DNA of 64,000 bases, from the NCBI RefSeq assembly GCF_002099195.1, contig NZ_NBYX01000017.1:1-64000 (forward strand), written 5' to 3'. Each line of letters starts with the position of its first letter. Position 1 is the first letter of the stretch. A program made the position numbers and the translations under genes. Source of the DNA: Burkholderia puraquae (GTDB lineage Bacteria > Pseudomonadota > Gammaproteobacteria > Burkholderiales > Burkholderiaceae). The notes under the pieces are model-generated. The model did not search any database. It saw nothing but the letters and a program-made list of their open reading frames with translations, and had not been told where the DNA came from. Below are positions 25,615 to 34,126 of this stretch, piece after piece.

Positions 25615-26805
25615 TTAGATGATCTCCAGGTCGGCGCGCAGCGCGCCGGCGGCCTTCATCGCCTGCAGGATCGACATCAGGTCCGCGGGCGTCGCGCCGA
25701 GCGTGTTCAGCGCCTTCACGACGTCGGCGAGATTCGCGCCGGCCGTCACCATCTTCAGTGCACCGTTGTCCTGCTTGAGCTGGATCTGCGACTGCTGCGC
25801 GACCACCGTCTGCCCGTTCGAGAACGGCCCCGGCTGCGACACGACCGGCTGCGTGTTGACGACGACCGACAGGTTGCCGTGCGCGACCGCGCAGCTCTGC
25901 AGCGTGACCATCTGGTTCATCACGATCGAGCCGGTGCGCGCGTTCAGGATCACCTTCGCCGCGGCCTTGTCCGGGCTGACGTCGAGGTTCTGCAGCCGCG
26001 CCATGAACGCGACCTGCTGCGCCGAATCGGCCGGCGCGGCGAGCTGGATCGTACGGCCGTCGAGTGCCGTCGCGGTGCCCGGGCCGAAACTCGAATTGAC
26101 CGCGGACACGATCCGCTGCGCGGTGCCGTAGTCCATGTCGTTCAGCTGCAGCTGCAGCACGCCGTTCATCTGCGCGATCGCGTTCGGCACCGAACGCTCG
26201 ACGATCGCGCCGCCGACGATCCGGCCGGCCGCGAGCTGGTTCACCTGCACGCGGCTGCCGTTCGCGCTGGCGCCGGCACCGCCGACCGCCATGTTGCCCT
26301 GCGCGAGCGCATAGACCTGGCCGTCCGCGCCTTTCAGCGGCGTCAGCAGCAGCGTGCCGCCGCGCAGGCTCTTCGCATTGCCGAGCGACGACACGGTGAC
26401 GTCGAGCGCCTCGCCCGGCCGCGCGAACGGCGGCAGCGTGGCGGTCACCATCACGGCCGCGACGTTCTTCAGCTGCATGTTGCTCAGCTGCGACGCGCCG
26501 CCGTTGGCCGAACCGTTGTTGATCGAGATGCCGAGGTTCGCGAGCATGTTCGCGAGCGTCTGCGTCGTGAACGGCGTCTGCATCGTCTGGTCGCCCGTGC
26601 CGTCGAGGCCGACGACGAGGCCATAGCCGATCAGCGGGTTGTCGCGCACGCCCTGGATCTGCGCGAGATCCTTCAGGCGTTCCGCGTGCGCGGGCGCCGC
26701 GCCGAACACGCAGGCCGCGGCTACGGCCGCGAACGCGACGGCGAGCCGTGCGGCGGCATGCGCGCGGGCCGACAGGCGGTTGAACAGGGTCTTCTGCATC
26801 GTCAT
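25615..26805 (-). CDS. flgI: Flagellar P-ring protein FlgI
   Basis: 396 residues with a Sec signal peptide (cleaved near APAHA|ERLKD). The mature start ERLKDLAQIQGVRDN and the motif NPLIGYGLVVGLDGTGDQT are hallmarks of FlgI, which forms the P-ring bushing in the peptidoglycan layer. The start codon overlaps the flgH stop (TGATG); an alternative ATG two codons later (26799) is equally possible because neither has a clear ribosome site. The stop codon directly abuts the flgJ start. Confidence 0.96.
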   Translation of the reverse strand: MTMQKTLFNRLSARAHAAARLAVAFAAVAAACVFGAAPAHAERLKDLAQIQGVRDNPLIGYGLVVGLDGTGDQTMQTPFTTQTLANMLANLGISINNGSANGGASQLSNMQLKNVAAVMVTATLPPFARPGEALDVTVSSLGNAKSLRGGTLLLTPLKGADGQVYALAQGNMAVGGAGASANGSRVQVNQLAAGRIVGGAIVERSVPNAIAQMNGVLQLQLNDMDYGTAQRIVSAVNSSFGPGTATALDGRTIQLAAPADSAQQVAFMARLQNLDVSPDKAAAKVILNARTGSIVMNQMVTLQSCAVAHGNLSVVVNTQPVVSQPGPFSNGQTVVAQQSQIQLKQDNGALKMVTAGANLADVVKALNTLGATPADLMSILQAMKAAGALRADLEII

Positions 26806-27497
26806 CACCACGGCGCGATGTTGAGGAAGAAGCGCTGCAGCCAGCCCATCGTCTCGGCTTCGTTGATGTAGCCCTTCGACGAGTATTCGATCTTCGCGTC
26901 GGCAACCTGCGTCGAGTAGACGGAGTTCGCGCCCGAGATCGTGTTCGGGTTGACGACGCCCGAGAAGCGCACGAATTCGTTGCCCTGGTTGATCAGCATC
27001 TGCTTCTCGCCGCTGACCACGAGGTTGCCGTTCGGCAGCACGCCGGTGACGGTCACCGTGATCGTGCCGTTGAACGTGTTCGCCGCGCTCGCGCCGCCGG
27101 TCGCCGCGAACTTGTTGGCGCCGGTGGCCGACAGGTTCGCCTTCGCGAACAGCCCGCCGAGGAAGCCGGCCGTCGGCACGTTGAAGTCGGTGTTGCCCTG
27201 CCGGTTGGTGTTCGCGCCCGACGACTTGGTCGCGTTGATGTTCTCCGCGATCATGATCGTCAGGATGTCGCCGACGTTGCGCGGCCGCTGATCCTCGAAC
27301 AGCGGCCGCCCCGCGTAGCCGGGGTTGTAGATCGAGCCGGGCGCCTGCATCGACATCGGCATCGGCGGCTGCGCCGTCATCGGCTGCTGGATGATCGGAT
27401 CGCGCGGAATCTGCGCGCAGCCGGCGGCGAGCGCCGCCACCGCGACCGCGCATGCGGCGCGGACGGTGGCTGACGGGAGGAGGCGAACCTGCTTCAT
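26805..27497 (-). CDS. flgH: Flagellar L-ring lipoprotein FlgH
   Basis: 230 residues with a lipoprotein signal peptide: lipobox LAAGC with the acylated cysteine at residue 27. Conserved FlgH features include SIYNPGYAGRPLFEDQRPRNVGD followed by the ILTIMIAENINA strand and a C-terminal EYSSKGYINEAETMGWLQRFFLNIAPW type ending (quoted in parts by family). It forms the outer-membrane L ring around the rod. It lies 20 bp after flgG and overlaps flgI by one base. Confidence 0.96.
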   Translation of the reverse strand: MKQVRLLPSATVRAACAVAVAALAAGCAQIPRDPIIQQPMTAQPPMPMSMQAPGSIYNPGYAGRPLFEDQRPRNVGDILTIMIAENINATKSSGANTNRQGNTDFNVPTAGFLGGLFAKANLSATGANKFAATGGASAANTFNGTITVTVTGVLPNGNLVVSGEKQMLINQGNEFVRFSGVVNPNTISGANSVYSTQVADAKIEYSSKGYINEAETMGWLQRFFLNIAPW

Positions 27498-27517
27498 GGC
27501 GACGACGGGTGTTCCGG

Positions 27518-28306
27518 TTAGCTCTTCATCTGCGTGACGGTCTGCAGCATCTGGTCGGACGTCGTCACGGCCTTGCTGTTGATCTCGTAGGCACGCTGCG
27601 TCTGGATCATGTTGACGAGCTCCTGCACGACGTTCACGTTCGACGCCTCGACATAGTTCTGGCTGAGCGTGCCCGCGCCGTTCAGGCCCGGCTGCGACAC
27701 GTTCGGCGCGCCCGACGACGTGGTCTCGGAGAACAGGTTCTCGCCGCGCGCCTCGAGGCCGGCCGGGTTGATGAAGGTGGCGACCTGCAGCGAGCCGATC
27801 TGCACCGCATTGGTCGAGCCCGCCTGCGTGATCGTCACGACACCGTCCTTGCCGATCGTCAGCGACGTCGCGTTCTGCGGGATCGTGATCGCCGGCAGGA
27901 TCTGGTAGCCGCTCGACGTGACGAGCTGGCCCTGCGCGTTGGTCTGGAACGAGCCGTCGCGCGTGTACGCGTTCGTGCCGTCCGGCATCAGCACCTGGAA
28001 GAAGCCCGCGCCGTTGATCGCGACGTCCTTCGAGTTGCCGGTCTGCGTGAGGCCGCCCTGCGTGTACAGGCGCTCGGTCGCGACCTGCTGCACGCCGGTG
28101 CCGAGCTGCAGGCCCGACGGCAGCTCGGTCTGCTGCGTCGAGTTCGCGCCGGGCTGGCGGATGGTCTGGTACAGCAGATCCTCGAACACCGCGCGCGACG
28201 CCTTGAAGCCGTTCGTGCTGGTGTTCGCGAGGTTGTTCGAAATCACGTCCATCTGCGCTTGCTGCGCATTCATGCCGGTGGCGGCGATGTAGAGCGAACG
28301 GTTCAC
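27518..28306 (-). CDS. flgG: Flagellar distal rod protein FlgG
   Basis: 262 residues, typical length. N-terminal flagellar rod signature in MNRSLYIAATGMNAQQAQMD and NNLANTSTNGFKASRAVFEDL, and the conserved C-terminal helix NVVQELVNMIQTQRAYEINS. It forms the distal rod that crosses the P and L rings. It is collinear with flgF upstream (34-bp gap) and flgH downstream (20 bp). Confidence 0.97.
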   Translation of the reverse strand: MNRSLYIAATGMNAQQAQMDVISNNLANTSTNGFKASRAVFEDLLYQTIRQPGANSTQQTELPSGLQLGTGVQQVATERLYTQGGLTQTGNSKDVAINGAGFFQVLMPDGTNAYTRDGSFQTNAQGQLVTSSGYQILPAITIPQNATSLTIGKDGVVTITQAGSTNAVQIGSLQVATFINPAGLEARGENLFSETTSSGAPNVSQPGLNGAGTLSQNYVEASNVNVVQELVNMIQTQRAYEINSKAVTTSDQMLQTVTQMKS

Positions 28307-28340
28307 TTGTCAGGTCTCCTGCGTGGGCTGGCGCGGGCGC

Positions 28341-29099
28341 TCAGCTGAAATTGAGCAGCTGGTTCGCCGTCTGCTCGTTCTGGTCGGCCGTCTGGATCAG
28401 CTTCGACTGAAGCTGGAACGCGCGCGCGTTGTCGATCATCGCGACCATCGCGGTCACCGGGTTGACGTTGCTGCCTTCGAGCGAATTCGGCGCGACGACC
28501 ACGTTCGGGTCGGCATCGGCCGGATTGCCGTCGGCGGTGCGGAACAACCCGTCGTTGCCGCGCGTGAGCGTGGCCGGATCGGGATTGACGAGCTTCATCT
28601 GGTCGACGATCGCAACCGCCGTCGGCGGGTCGCCCGGCATCAGCGCGGAAATCGTGCCGTCCTTGCCGATCGTCACTTCCGCGTTCGGCGGCACCGAGAT
28701 CGGGCCGCCGTTGCCGACCACCGGCAGGTTGCTCGCGTTGACGAGCTGGCCGTTCTCGTCGACGTGCAGGTTGCCGGCGCGCGTGTACGCCTCGCTGCCG
28801 TCGGCCGCCTGTACCGACAGCCAGCCGGCGCCCTGCACCGCGACGTCGAGCGGGTTGCCGGTGCGCGTGATCGGACCCGGCGCGTAGTCGGCGCCGGGCG
28901 TCGACGCGAGCACGTAGGTGCGCGTCGTCGTCGGGTCGATCGTGCTGCCGTCGCCGAAATTCATCGGCACCGCGCGATACGTCGCGAGCTGCGCGCGAAA
29001 GCCCGTCGTCGACGCGTTCGCGAGGTTGTTCGCGACGATCGCCTGCTGGTCGAGCGACTGCGACGCACCCGTCATCGCCGTGTAGATCAGTCGGTCCAT
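28341..29099 (-). CDS. flgF: Flagellar proximal rod protein FlgF
   Basis: 252 residues. The N-terminus MDRLIYTAMTGASQSLDQQA with NNLANASTTGFRAQL and the C-terminal NPVTAMVAMIDNARAFQLQSK helix are characteristic of FlgF. It is a structural component of the proximal rod, exported through the flagellar type III gate. Gap to flgE is 19 bp. Confidence 0.96.
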   Translation of the reverse strand: MDRLIYTAMTGASQSLDQQAIVANNLANASTTGFRAQLATYRAVPMNFGDGSTIDPTTTRTYVLASTPGADYAPGPITRTGNPLDVAVQGAGWLSVQAADGSEAYTRAGNLHVDENGQLVNASNLPVVGNGGPISVPPNAEVTIGKDGTISALMPGDPPTAVAIVDQMKLVNPDPATLTRGNDGLFRTADGNPADADPNVVVAPNSLEGSNVNPVTAMVAMIDNARAFQLQSKLIQTADQNEQTANQLLNFS

Positions 29100-29118
29100 G
29101 GCTGCTCGTTATCCGCGC

Positions 29119-30360
29119 TTACAGGTTGATGAGCGTCTGGTCGACGGTCTGCTGCGTCTTGATCGTCTGCGCGTTCGCCTGGTAGTTGCGCTGCGCGGTG
29201 ATCAGGTTGACGAGCTGCGACGTGAGGTCGACGTTCGAGTTCTCGAGCGCGCTGCCCTGCAGCGTGCCGTGGTTCGTGCTGCCCGGCGCCGACACCTGCG
29301 GCACGCCCGATGCGGCGCTTTCCGCATACTGGTTGCCGCCGAGGTTCACCAGCCCGTTCGGGTTGTTGAAGTTCGCGAGCGCGATCTGGCCGAGCACGGC
29401 GGTCTGGCCGTTCGAGTAGTTGCCGGTCAGCTTGCCGTCGGCGCCGATCGTGTAGGTCGTCAGCGTGCCGCTCGCGTAGCCGTCCTGCGCGAGGTTGTTC
29501 ACGCCGTCCTTGCCGCCGTACTGCGTCGTGCCGGTCAGGTCGAGCGTGAGGCTCTGCGGCGTCGCCGAGCCGTCGGTGTTCGGCACGGTGAACTGGAACT
29601 GGCCGACCGACGTGGTCGGCGTGGGCGGCGTGCCCGTCGTCGTGCTCTGGATCGCGCCCGACGAATTGAAGTTGACCGTGCCGAGATCGGTCGTGGTGCC
29701 GCCCTGCACGCCTGCGTACGCTTCCCACGTGCCGGCCGCCGACTTCACGAAGTACATGTTGACCGCCTGCGAGCCGCCGAGCGAGTCGTACACCTGGATC
29801 GACGTCGAGTAGTTGTAGGTCGTGTTGTCGGTCGCGCTGAACGGCGTCTTGGCCGGCACCGTGTCCTGCGAGTTCAGGTTGAACTGGGCCGAGATCTTGG
29901 TCGTCGCGGTCGGCGCGATGTTGGTCGTCGGCGCCTGCAGCGGCACGGTCTGCGCGGTGTTGATCACGCCGCCCGTGTTCGCTGCGTAGCCCATCAGGTT
30001 GCGGCCTTGCGAGTCGACGATGTAGCCGTTCTTGTCGCGCTGGAACGTGCCGTCGCGCGAGTACGTCGTCACGCCGTTGTTCGACATCTGGAAGAAGCCG
30101 TTGCCGTTGATCGCGACGTCGAGCGACGAGTTCGTCGTGTTGATCGTGCCCTGGCCGAAATTCTGCTCCACCGCGTTCAGCGCCGTGCCGATGCCGATCT
30201 GCGTGTTGGTCGACGTCGCGACCGAGTTCGCATACATGTCGGCGAACTGCGCGGTGCTCGACTTGAAGCCGACCGTGTTCGCGTTCGCGATGTTGTTGCC
30301 GATCACGTCGAGCGCGTTCGATGCACCCGAGAGGCCGCTCAGACCCTGTTGATAACCCAT
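29119..30360 (-). CDS. flgE: Flagellar hook protein FlgE
   Basis: 413 residues, close to the enteric length. N-terminal signature MGYQQGLSGLSGASNALDVI with NNIANANTVGFKSS, central D1/D2 domains rich in Thr, Asn and Gly, and C-terminal helix NVDLTSQLVNLITAQRNYQA ending in VDQTLINL. It polymerises under the FlgD cap to make the universal-joint hook. Thirty-three bp downstream of flgD. Confidence 0.97.
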   Translation of the reverse strand: MGYQQGLSGLSGASNALDVIGNNIANANTVGFKSSTAQFADMYANSVATSTNTQIGIGTALNAVEQNFGQGTINTTNSSLDVAINGNGFFQMSNNGVTTYSRDGTFQRDKNGYIVDSQGRNLMGYAANTGGVINTAQTVPLQAPTTNIAPTATTKISAQFNLNSQDTVPAKTPFSATDNTTYNYSTSIQVYDSLGGSQAVNMYFVKSAAGTWEAYAGVQGGTTTDLGTVNFNSSGAIQSTTTGTPPTPTTSVGQFQFTVPNTDGSATPQSLTLDLTGTTQYGGKDGVNNLAQDGYASGTLTTYTIGADGKLTGNYSNGQTAVLGQIALANFNNPNGLVNLGGNQYAESAASGVPQVSAPGSTNHGTLQGSALENSNVDLTSQLVNLITAQRNYQANAQTIKTQQTVDQTLINL

Positions 30361-30393
30361 TTCGGTCTCCGTTTCGAGATTGCTCGATCAGTA

Positions 30394-31140
30394 TCAGTTG
30401 GAGGTGGTGCCGCCGGACGAGGACGACGTGGCGTTCGGGAAAATCGACGCAACCTGGGTCAGCCCCACCGTCGTGCCGTTCGACAGCACGAGCCCCGCCG
30501 TGCCGTCCGCCTGCTTGATCACGCTCTGCACCGTCGACGCCGCGAGCGTCGTGGCCGGCTGCGGCGTGCCGTTGCTGTCGGTGTACGACGCGCTGACCGT
30601 GTACTTGCCGTCCGGCAGTGCGTTGCCCGCCGCGTCGGTCGGCGTCCAGTTGAACGGCACGGTGCCGGCCGACTGCGCGCCCGCGTTGATCGTGTTCACC
30701 ACGGTGCCCGCCGCGTTCTTCACGGTAATCGTCAGGTTCGACACCGCGCTCGACAGCGACACGCCGAACGGCGACGCCGCGCCGCTCTTCACCGCGACCG
30801 CGTTGCCCGGCGCGAGCACGTTCGTGCCGATCAGCAGCGCGGCCTGCGTCTGCTGGCCGGCCGTGAGCTGCGTCGACAGCGACGTGAGCGACGTGTTCAG
30901 CTGCGCGATGCCGCTCACCGTGTTGATCTGCGCGAGCTGCGACGTCATCTGCGAGCTGTCGACCGGGCTGGTCGGATCCTGGTTCTGCAGCTGCGTGACG
31001 AGCAGCTTCAGGAACGTCGCCTGCAGGTCGCTCGCCGACGTGCCGTTAGTCGACGACACGTTGTTGGTGTTCATCGTGTCGGTCGGCAGCTTCGACACGC
31101 TGGTGCCGTTGCCGCCGATCGTCGTGTTGGAGGAAGTCAT
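30394..31140 (-). CDS. flgD: Flagellar hook assembly (cap) protein FlgD
   Basis: 248 residues. N-terminal region with the FlgD signature FLKLLVTQLQNQDPTSPVD and SQMTSQLAQINTVSGI, followed by the FlgD Ig-like and tudor-like domains (AGTVPFNWTPTDAAGNALPD strand). It acts as the scaffold that adds hook subunits and is discarded at hook completion. Ends in a Ser/Gly/Thr-rich tail. Located between flgC and flgE. Confidence 0.95.
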   Translation of the reverse strand: MTSSNTTIGGNGTSVSKLPTDTMNTNNVSSTNGTSASDLQATFLKLLVTQLQNQDPTSPVDSSQMTSQLAQINTVSGIAQLNTSLTSLSTQLTAGQQTQAALLIGTNVLAPGNAVAVKSGAASPFGVSLSSAVSNLTITVKNAAGTVVNTINAGAQSAGTVPFNWTPTDAAGNALPDGKYTVSASYTDSNGTPQPATTLAASTVQSVIKQADGTAGLVLSNGTTVGLTQVASIFPNATSSSSGGTTSN

Positions 31141-31186
31141 GCTGGGTGGCCTTCTGTCGGGTCTGTAAGGTCGGTCGGCGCGCGGC

Positions 31187-31612
31187 TTACGAGCCGATCG
31201 TCAGCGTCTTGAGCATCAGCGTCTTCGCGGTGTTCAGCGTCTCGACGTTGGCCTGGTACGAGCGCGACGCCGAGATCATGTTCACCATCTCCTGCACCGG
31301 ATCGACGTTCGGCATCTGCACGTAGCCGTTCGCGTCGGCGGCCGGGTTCGACGGGTCGTAGGTCGACTTCATCGGCGACGGGTCGTCCATCACCTTGGTC
31401 ACGCGCACGCCGCCCACGCCCTGGCCGGACGCGGTGCGCGCGCCGCCGATCGGGTCGGTCGCGAACACGACCTGCTTGGCCTTGTACGGCTTGCCGTCGG
31501 GGCCGGTCGCGCTGTCGGCGTTCGCGAGGTTCGACGCGGTGACGTTCAGGCGCTGCGACTGCGCGGACAGCGCCGAGCCGGCGACGCCGAAGATGTTCAT
31601 CAACGAAGGCAT
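31187..31612 (-). CDS. flgC: Flagellar proximal rod protein FlgC
   Basis: 141 residues, standard length. N-terminal MPSLMNIFGVAGSALSAQSQ with rod signature ASNLANADSATGPDG, and C-terminal DPVQEMVNMISASRSYQANV helix. It is a proximal rod component that works with FlgB and FlgF. Forty bp after flgB. Confidence 0.96.
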   Translation of the reverse strand: MPSLMNIFGVAGSALSAQSQRLNVTASNLANADSATGPDGKPYKAKQVVFATDPIGGARTASGQGVGGVRVTKVMDDPSPMKSTYDPSNPAADANGYVQMPNVDPVQEMVNMISASRSYQANVETLNTAKTLMLKTLTIGS

Positions 31613-31652
31613 GGAAGCTCCTTTTGCTCGGATTCGGAGGCGGTGCGCGCCG

Positions 31653-32141
31653 TCACTGGTTCGTCGAGATCGCGGCGATCATCGCCTTGATCTGCTGGGT
31701 CATCACGGTCATCCCGGTCTGGTAGTGCAGCGCGTTGTTCGCGAACTGCACGCGCTCGACGTCGAGATCGACCGTGTTGCCGTCGAGCGACGGCTGCAGC
31801 GGCATCCGGTATTGCGCACGGCCGTAGTCGTCCGACGGGCCGCCCGTCGGGATCAGCTTCGCGGTACCGGCCATGTGGCCCGCCGCGGTCGACACCATCG
31901 ACATGCCGCTCGTCACGCCGGCCGGCTGCGTCATCGGCAGTTGCGCGGCGTTGCTCGGCGCCAGGCCGCCGCCCGCCTGCTTCAGCGAGCGCGCGAGCGT
32001 CGACGCGAAATCGACGTCGCGAGCCTGGTAGCCCGGCGTGTCGGAGTTCGCGATGTTCGACGACAGCAGTTCCTGCCGGTAGGCGCGCACGTCGAGCGCC
32101 TGTCGGCCGAACGCGAATTCCGCATCGAGTTTGTCCAGCAT
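31653..32141 (-). CDS. flgB: Flagellar proximal rod protein FlgB
   Basis: 162 residues from the ATG opening MLDKLDAEFAFGRQALDVRA; an upstream extension to 32246 overlaps a hairpin and is unlikely. Rod signature SSNIANSDTPGYQARDVDF. First gene of the long leftward operon flgBCDEFGHIJ. Its leader carries a stem-loop (32172-32208) and it is divergent from flgA with a 204-bp shared control region. Confidence 0.96.
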   Translation of the reverse strand: MLDKLDAEFAFGRQALDVRAYRQELLSSNIANSDTPGYQARDVDFASTLARSLKQAGGGLAPSNAAQLPMTQPAGVTSGMSMVSTAAGHMAGTAKLIPTGGPSDDYGRAQYRMPLQPSLDGNTVDLDVERVQFANNALHYQTGMTVMTQQIKAMIAAISTNQ

Positions 32142-32171
32142 GTGTGCGTCTCTCCGTATGAAGCGCTGCAC

Positions 32172-32208
32172 GCCTCTCGCGCCGGATGGCGACCCGAGAG
32201 GCTTTTTT
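32172..32208 (+). terminator. Plus-oriented terminator-like hairpin in the flgB/flgA divergent region
   Basis: 8-bp perfect stem GCCTCTCG / CGAGAGGC (32172-32179, 32195-32202), an inner GCC/GGC pairing, then six T (32203-32208). It has the shape of an intrinsic terminator for rightward transcription yet no rightward gene lies upstream. In the leftward flgB transcript the same sequence would be a leader stem-loop starting about 30 bases before the start codon. Confidence 0.7.
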
Positions 32209-32345
32209 CCATGACAGCGATGGTAGGCGCCGGACGCAACCGGCAATCGGGCGAATAACGCGGCAAAGGCCCCCTCTATTCATCGTTTGCGCGACGGCCC
32301 CGCTCCCTAGAATGCGAAGCGGAGCAACGGATCGGGGATACGGCG

Positions 32346-33605
32346 ATGACTGGCAGCGCACTTCGCGGCAGGAACGGGCAGCGCACGCACGTCCGGCGTG
32401 CGTTTGCGCTCGCCGCGGCGCTGTGGATCGCCGCCCCGGCCGCGCACGCGGACGACGCGATGATCGTGATTCCGGGGCGCGGCGAGACCGCCGAAACGGC
32501 GCTCGCGCACGCCAATGCGGCAAGCGGCGGGCCGTTCGGCGGGAATGCGGCGATGGCGCCGGGTTCGGGCCCGGCGCCGGACGCGGGCCGCGCGGCGGGC
32601 AGCACGAGCGCCGCCGCCGGTGCGCCCGGCACCGGCTACGCATCGCAACCGGCCGGCACGATGGTCGTGACGACCGTCCCGCCGCCGGCTCCCGCGCCGG
32701 CCCCGGCGCCCCGCCCCGTCTATGCAGCCGCCCGAGCGAACGCCGGCGCCGGTTATGGCGCGCCGCGCGCCGCCGATCCGAACGCGATCGCGACGGTCGT
32801 CGCCGGCACGGCCGAGCCCGCGGCGAATCCCGCACGGCCGGCCCCGCAACCGGCCATCGCCGCACGCATGGCGGCCGCCCGCGCCGCGTCGGCCGCGCCG
32901 GCACCGCGCATTGCACCGTCTTCCGCCAGCCAGGCCCCGGCGGCCAATGCCGCCAGCGCGGCCCAGCCCGCAACGCCGCCCGGCCAGCAGGATCCCGAGT
33001 CGATCCGCCGCGCGGCCCTCGCGTTCCTGCAGCAGCAGATCGCGGGCCTGCCCGGCAAGACCACCGCGACGGTCACGACCGCATTTCCGCGCGGGCTCGC
33101 CGCGTGCACGACGCTCGAACCGTTCCTGCCGACCGGCGCACGCCTGTGGGGCCGCACGACGGTCGGCGTGCGCTGCGCGGGCGAGCGGCCGTGGACCGTC
33201 TACCTGCAGGCGAAAGTCACCGTGCAGGCCACCTATTACGTCGCCGCGCGCCAGATCGCGCCCGGCGAGCCGCTCTCCGCGGCCGACCTGGTCGCCCGCG
33301 ACGGCGACCTGACGGTGCTGCCGCTCGCGGTGATCACCGATCCGGCGCAGGCAATCGGTGCGACCGCGCTCGCGCGCATCTCGGCCGGGCTGCCGCTGCG
33401 GCAGGACATGCTGAAGAGCGCGGCGTCGGTGTCGGCCGGCCAGACGGTGCGGGTCGTCGCGGCCGGGCCCGGTTTCACGATTTCGGCCGAGGGCAGCGCG
33501 CTCGCGAATGCGGCGCCCGGCCAGTCGGTGCGGGTGCGGATGGCGGCCGGCCAGATCGTCACGGCGATCGTCAAGGACGCCGGCACCGTGGAAATTCCGC
33601 TATAG
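32346..33605 (+). CDS. flgA: Flagellar P-ring assembly chaperone FlgA, with long low-complexity insert
   Basis: 419 residues, about twice the usual FlgA length. Signal peptide of about 35 residues (LWIAAPAAHA|DD). Residues about 50-215 are an Ala/Pro/Gly-rich low-complexity segment without recognisable domain. The conserved FlgA part starts near 217 (ESIRRAALAFLQQQI) and contains the SAF domain (ATYYVAARQIAPGEPLSAADL, GLPLRQDMLK) to the end (DAGTVEIPL). FlgA is a periplasmic chaperone for FlgI. It is divergent from flgB and followed by flgM 118 bp later. Confidence 0.93.
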   Translation: MTGSALRGRNGQRTHVRRAFALAAALWIAAPAAHADDAMIVIPGRGETAETALAHANAASGGPFGGNAAMAPGSGPAPDAGRAAGSTSAAAGAPGTGYASQPAGTMVVTTVPPPAPAPAPAPRPVYAAARANAGAGYGAPRAADPNAIATVVAGTAEPAANPARPAPQPAIAARMAAARAASAAPAPRIAPSSASQAPAANAASAAQPATPPGQQDPESIRRAALAFLQQQIAGLPGKTTATVTTAFPRGLAACTTLEPFLPTGARLWGRTTVGVRCAGERPWTVYLQAKVTVQATYYVAARQIAPGEPLSAADLVARDGDLTVLPLAVITDPAQAIGATALARISAGLPLRQDMLKSAASVSAGQTVRVVAAGPGFTISAEGSALANAAPGQSVRVRMAAGQIVTAIVKDAGTVEIPL

Positions 33606-33668
33606 GGACGGATAGCGCGGCAAGAATGTAAAGAATTGTTTATTCGGAGCATTTCGGGCTCGCGATGC

Positions 33669-33695
33669 TAAAGTTCGGGCCGACCCGGCCGTTAT
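33669..33695 (+). promoter_or_regulatory. Sigma-28 (FliA) promoter for flgMN
   Basis: -35 TAAAGTTC (33669-33676), 11-bp spacer, -10 GCCGTTAT (33688-33695). Both boxes match the FliA consensus in 7 of 8 positions with exact spacing. It lies 28 bases upstream of the flgM start codon, in the gap after flgA, as expected for the late-class flgM promoter. Confidence 0.88.
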
Positions 33696-33723
33696 CTGGG
33701 TCAAACCGAACAGGAAACCCATC

Positions 33724-34056
33724 GTGAAGATCGATTCCACTCCGAACCCGAGCCCCCTGGCGCCGACCGGCAACGGCGCGACCCGTGCGCCATCCGGCAC
33801 GGCCTCGTCTTCGTCCGCGCAGGCGGCCGACGCAGGGTCGACCGGCGGCGACACGACCGTGAACCTGTCGGGCCTGTCCGGGCAGTTGCGTTCGGTATCC
33901 GCGTCCGGCAACGGCGATATCGACACGGGCCTGGTCCAGTCGATCAAGGACGCGCTGAACAACGGCACGCTGACGATCGATGCGAACAAGATCGCCGACG
34001 GCGTATTGAATACCGCCCGCGAGCTGCTGCAGCAGCAGCGTCCGCAGGGCAGCTGA
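33724..34056 (+). CDS. flgM: Anti-sigma-28 factor FlgM
   Basis: 110 residues, beginning with a GTG codon after an AGGAAA ribosome site. N-terminal MKIDSTPNPSPLAP and a Ser/Ala-rich disordered stretch precede the conserved C-terminal half (DTGLVQSIKDALNNGTLTID, ANKIADGVLNTARELL) that binds sigma-28. FlgM is exported through the finished hook-basal body, releasing FliA for late genes. Its own promoter fits the FliA consensus, giving negative feedback. It is 70 bp upstream of flgN. Confidence 0.94.
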   Translation: MKIDSTPNPSPLAPTGNGATRAPSGTASSSSAQAADAGSTGGDTTVNLSGLSGQLRSVSASGNGDIDTGLVQSIKDALNNGTLTIDANKIADGVLNTARELLQQQRPQGS

Positions 34057-34126
34057 AGCCGGCCTCGCGGCCGGTCCCCCGGTTTGCCGGCGCGCCTACC
34101 CGCGCCGGCGCGACGAGCATGACGCG

